The translations under genes were made by a program, and so were the position numbers. 29,346 nt of DNA from Priapulus caudatus. Lineage: Eukaryota; Priapulida; Priapulimorpha; Priapulimorphida; Priapulidae. Shown in pieces: positions 28,990 to 29,346 of the stretch. The stretch covers positions 73,131 to 102,476 of the forward strand of contig NW_014578153.1 of the NCBI RefSeq assembly GCF_000485595.1, in the 5' to 3' direction. The notes beneath the pieces are model-generated. The model saw nothing but the letters and a program-made list of their open reading frames with translations, did not search any database and had not been told where the DNA came from. Positions within the stretch are counted from its first letter, which is position 1. Each line of letters begins with the position of its first letter.

Positions 28990-29027
28990 GCACACGCACG
29001 CACATACACACACTCACGCACACACAG
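28107..29027. repeat. Degenerate CA/ACGC microsatellite, about 920 bp
   Basis: CA and ACGC units with frequent single-base interruptions. Open frames of more than 200 codons rich in His/Thr on + and Cys/Val on - are artefacts. Confidence 0.95.
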
Positions 29028-29260
29028 GGGCGTACGGGTGGCTGTCCCTCCCTTTCACGGTCCCACTCAAAACAAAAATAATATGATTCGAGCTCAGCGC
29101 TGATGCATTTTGTCGTTTTAGCTGAAGAATCGGGAGCCGAGGCCGTAAAACACGGAACGTATGGATTTCATGTGTGTAGACAAGCGCGCGCTGATTGTTT
29201 AATTTCACAGCCATGTCTTGTCTAAATCGCATTTTTTCAAGCCATTATTAAGCAAATGCT
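29028..29260. other. Non-coding stretch, no feature recognised
   Basis: Unique-looking sequence after the microsatellite. A 72-codon - strand frame has no family features. Confidence 0.4.
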
Positions 29261-29312
29261 CGCAGCAGCAGTAGCAGCTGCAGCAGCAGTAGATAGATGG
29301 ATAGATAGATAA
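29261..29312. repeat. CAG and GATA short tandem repeats
   Basis: GCAGCAGCAGTAGCAGC-type triplets are followed by TAGATAGATGGATAGATAGAT. Both are imperfect microsatellites. Confidence 0.85.
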
Positions 29313-29346
29313 TAGGTTTATTGCAAAACTAGTGTTAACAACGTTA

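Noticed and set aside
28157-29103. Open frames of up to 227 codons rich in His/Thr or Cys/Val
   Set aside because: They are translations of CA/ACGC repeats, and overlapping frames are open on both strands.

Overview
The window looks like a piece of a large, repeat-rich animal genome. One recognisable host coding exon is present, at about 5235-5498 on the + strand. It encodes the start of a TEAD/Scalloped-type TEA-domain transcription factor and ends at a clean GTAAGC splice donor. The rest is intron-like or intergenic DNA filled with transposons, foldback elements and microsatellites. The telomere-type hexamer TTAGGG, a BEL/Pao retrotransposon, an Academ-like DNA transposon and long CT/CA microsatellites fit a marine invertebrate. 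I cannot name the species.

Layout. 1-989: dispersed-repeat fragment, CA/ACGC microsatellite and repeat-like GC-rich DNA. 990-4748: a 3.76 kb DNA transposon with about 317 bp terminal inverted repeats and a broken + strand gene. That gene ends in a FEN1/XPG-like nuclease plus a cysteine cluster, the layout I recall for the Academ superfamily. 4749-5234: no gene. 5235-5498: TEAD exon. 5499-6207: intron-like. About 6208-12420: a BEL/Pao retrotransposon on the - strand, from gag to integrase, with many frameshifts. 12420-17460: non-coding DNA with a 63 bp tandem repeat, a GACGGCA-rich inverted cluster and a 475 bp purine tract. 17940-20832: AT palindromes and a diverged direct duplication of about 0.5 kb. 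21280-24600: hairpins, a 629 bp TA-flanked inverted-repeat element carrying telomere-like repeats and a tRNA-like segment, and a small AT-rich repeat family. 24770-26125: AT, CT and tetranucleotide microsatellites. 26150-26770: a cluster of inverted repeats, one enclosing a TTAGGG array. 27341-28111: a nearly perfect 95 bp foldback, a perfect 23 bp hairpin and another AT-rich repeat copy. 28107-29027: degenerate CA/ACGC repeat.

The parts do not form one functional system. The two autonomous-type elements are both broken by frameshifts, so they are probably relics, or else the assembly has uncorrected indels. The most interesting features are two unrelated inverted-repeat elements that each carry telomere-type repeats, the nuclease plus cysteine-cluster transposon, and a TEAD gene whose next exon was not found in the following 23.8 kb. 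Open reading frames in the purine, CT and CA tracts are low-complexity artefacts and are not annotated as genes.
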